DNA of 14,681 bases, taken from positions 1 to 14,681 of the forward strand of contig JALRFL010000054.1 of NCBI GenBank assembly GCA_023259875.1, given 5' to 3'. The notes under the pieces are model-generated. The model was given only the letters and a program-made list of their open reading frames with translations, was not told the DNA's origin and made no database searches. Shown one piece after another: positions 13,806 to 14,681 of this stretch. The stretch comes from Alphaproteobacteria bacterium. Lineage in GTDB: Bacteria; Pseudomonadota; Alphaproteobacteria; Puniceispirillales; UBA1172. How positions within the stretch are numbered: the first letter of the stretch is position 1; every line of letters starts with the position of its first letter. The position numbers and the translations under genes were made by a program.

Positions 13806-13860
13806 AACCAAAACTAATGCCAAAGCCAATGCCAATGCCAATGCCGATATCCTAAGATAA
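13774..13860 (+). CDS. Possible 28-aa small ORF
   Basis: An ATG preceded by AGAGAGGGG opens a frame of 28 codons. Its C-terminal half alternates Asn/Lys/Thr with Ala because of an underlying hexamer repeat. Other than the Shine-Dalgarno-like sequence nothing supports expression, and it could be chance. Confidence 0.15.
   Translation: MGVSYSPHPTKTKTNAKANANANADILR
13802..13849. repeat. Hexanucleotide tandem repeat, 8 imperfect units
   Basis: Eight units close to CCAATG or CCAAAA follow one another; three consecutive copies of CCAATG at 13826-13843 are exact. Such tracts can change copy number by slippage. It lies about 55 bases beyond the 3' end of the PDZ gene. Confidence 0.7.
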
Positions 13861-13905
13861 AGCATCACCGGCCAGGTTGTTTTTTTGGGTAAAGATAAGA
13901 GGCGC

Positions 13906-14681
13906 TTAACTGCCGGGGATAGAAGACCGCTTGCGTTTCTTTTTCTTTGGCTCTTCTGCAACGACAGGATCACCAACAAGTGAGTTTCTAAAGCGTGCCT
14001 TTTCATCAATTTTGCGAACAATCTGCTGAACCTCTTTGAGGTCACGGGCAGCGATCACCATCCACATCTGATAGTCTTTATAAATGATAAAACTGCGCAA
14101 CATCATCAGATAACCGCGCTTAAAATAAAGCGCGAGTAAGATATAGCTGATGACGAACAAAACCCAATGCACAGCAAAGGTAATGGCATAGATAACGGTG
14201 ACCGCAAGAAGGGGTTCAAATAGCCGGTTCTGTATGAGCCAGATAGGGGGAACATAGAACGCGACAGGATCAGGTGAGGTATCAACAATCTCACATTGAC
14301 GGTAGAGGTTTTTCAGCACCTCAAACACGACCAATTCCTCGCGTGGGGGGAAATCATAACTCTTGATATTCTTGACGATCTCTTCAAGGTCTTCGGGTTT
14401 GGGAAACTCTAAGGTCACCCCAAGTGGGCCATAGGCAATAATATTAAATATGCAATCTTTACGCAGGATGGTCAGAACGACGCCAGTCTCCTCATCGCAT
14501 TCTTCCATGAGAGTCTGGAACTCAATAATGCCATCTTTATAAACTTGACCGTCCACACCAAAGATCACATCACCCACCGATAGTCGCAGGGTGCGGGCGC
14601 GTGATATGGCATTGACCTCTTTAATGACAAGAAGACTGGAATAAGCGTTTACATTATCGCCAAGTCCAGCCTCTAGTGATT
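13906..14681 (-). CDS. PDZ-like membrane protein, N-terminus beyond window
   Basis: 257 residues are visible and the frame stays open to the right edge, so the gene starts outside. The GTG at 14577 could be read as a start, but it falls inside a domain and is probably not one. Visible residues 15-85 resemble a PDZ domain: a strand, RTLRLSVGDVIFGVDGQVY, a helix (IIEFQTLMEE), then GVVLTILRK. A hydrophobic stretch at about 154-186 is long enough for one long or two tight membrane helices. The basic sequence KRGYLMMLR follows, then a charged helical region (LKEVQQIVRKIDEKARF) and a polybasic tail (KKKKRKRSS). It may be an inner-membrane envelope factor. I do not recognise a named family. It is convergent with motAB. 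Confidence 0.72.
   Translation of the reverse strand, partial: SLEAGLGDNVNAYSSLLVIKEVNAISRARTLRLSVGDVIFGVDGQVYKDGIIEFQTLMEECDEETGVVLTILRKDCIFNIIAYGPLGVTLEFPKPEDLEEIVKNIKSYDFPPREELVVFEVLKNLYRQCEIVDTSPDPVAFYVPPIWLIQNRLFEPLLAVTVIYAITFAVHWVLFVISYILLALYFKRGYLMMLRSFIIYKDYQMWMVIAARDLKEVQQIVRKIDEKARFRNSLVGDPVVAEEPKKKKRKRSSIPGS

Overview
The window looks like part of an alphaproteobacterial chromosome, probably marine or another saline habitat. The evidence is a sodium-type (PomA/PomB-like) flagellar stator, a compatible-solute ABC transporter linked to choline sulfatase, an alphaproteobacterial-style RpoN, and moderate GC. The lineage is inference from gene content; nothing in the window (no rRNA or tRNA) fixes it.

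Region 1 (about 1-5316, minus strand) is an osmolyte operon. Transcription order is a ProX/OpuAC-type periplasmic binding protein, a ProV-type ATPase, a double-length ProW-type permease (ATGA overlap with the ATPase), then betC, which runs off the left edge. The layout suggests import of choline-O-sulfate or a related quaternary amine followed by hydrolysis to choline. A hairpin separates the binding protein from the ATPase. A 26-bp AT-rich palindrome lies just before betC.

Region 2 (5355-8511) holds a secreted lytic transglycosylase on the minus strand. Divergent from it are a 98-aa protein of unknown function, a voltage-gated potassium channel (S1-S6, TVGYGD filter) and two short overlapping genes for cyclic-nucleotide-binding-fold proteins.

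Region 3 (8542-13591) centres on rpoN (minus strand) and flagellar stator genes motA and motB (plus strand). Between and around them are a 67-aa gene, a small two-helix membrane protein with no AUG near its Shine-Dalgarno sequence, and a secreted DUF1566-type protein.

The main finding is a set of five -24/-12 (sigma-54) promoter motifs, all with GG and GC exactly 12 bases apart. They precede the transglycosylase, the 67-aa gene, the two-helix protein, the DUF1566 protein and motA. One has a full IHF consensus about 100 bases upstream of its predicted transcription start. This suggests a local RpoN regulon, probably flagellar or envelope-related, that includes undescribed small proteins.

Region 4 (13592-14681) is a convergent intergenic stretch rich in repeats and inverted repeats, followed by a PDZ-like membrane protein gene that runs off the right edge. 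No CRISPR array, tRNA, rRNA, insertion sequence or attachment site was seen.
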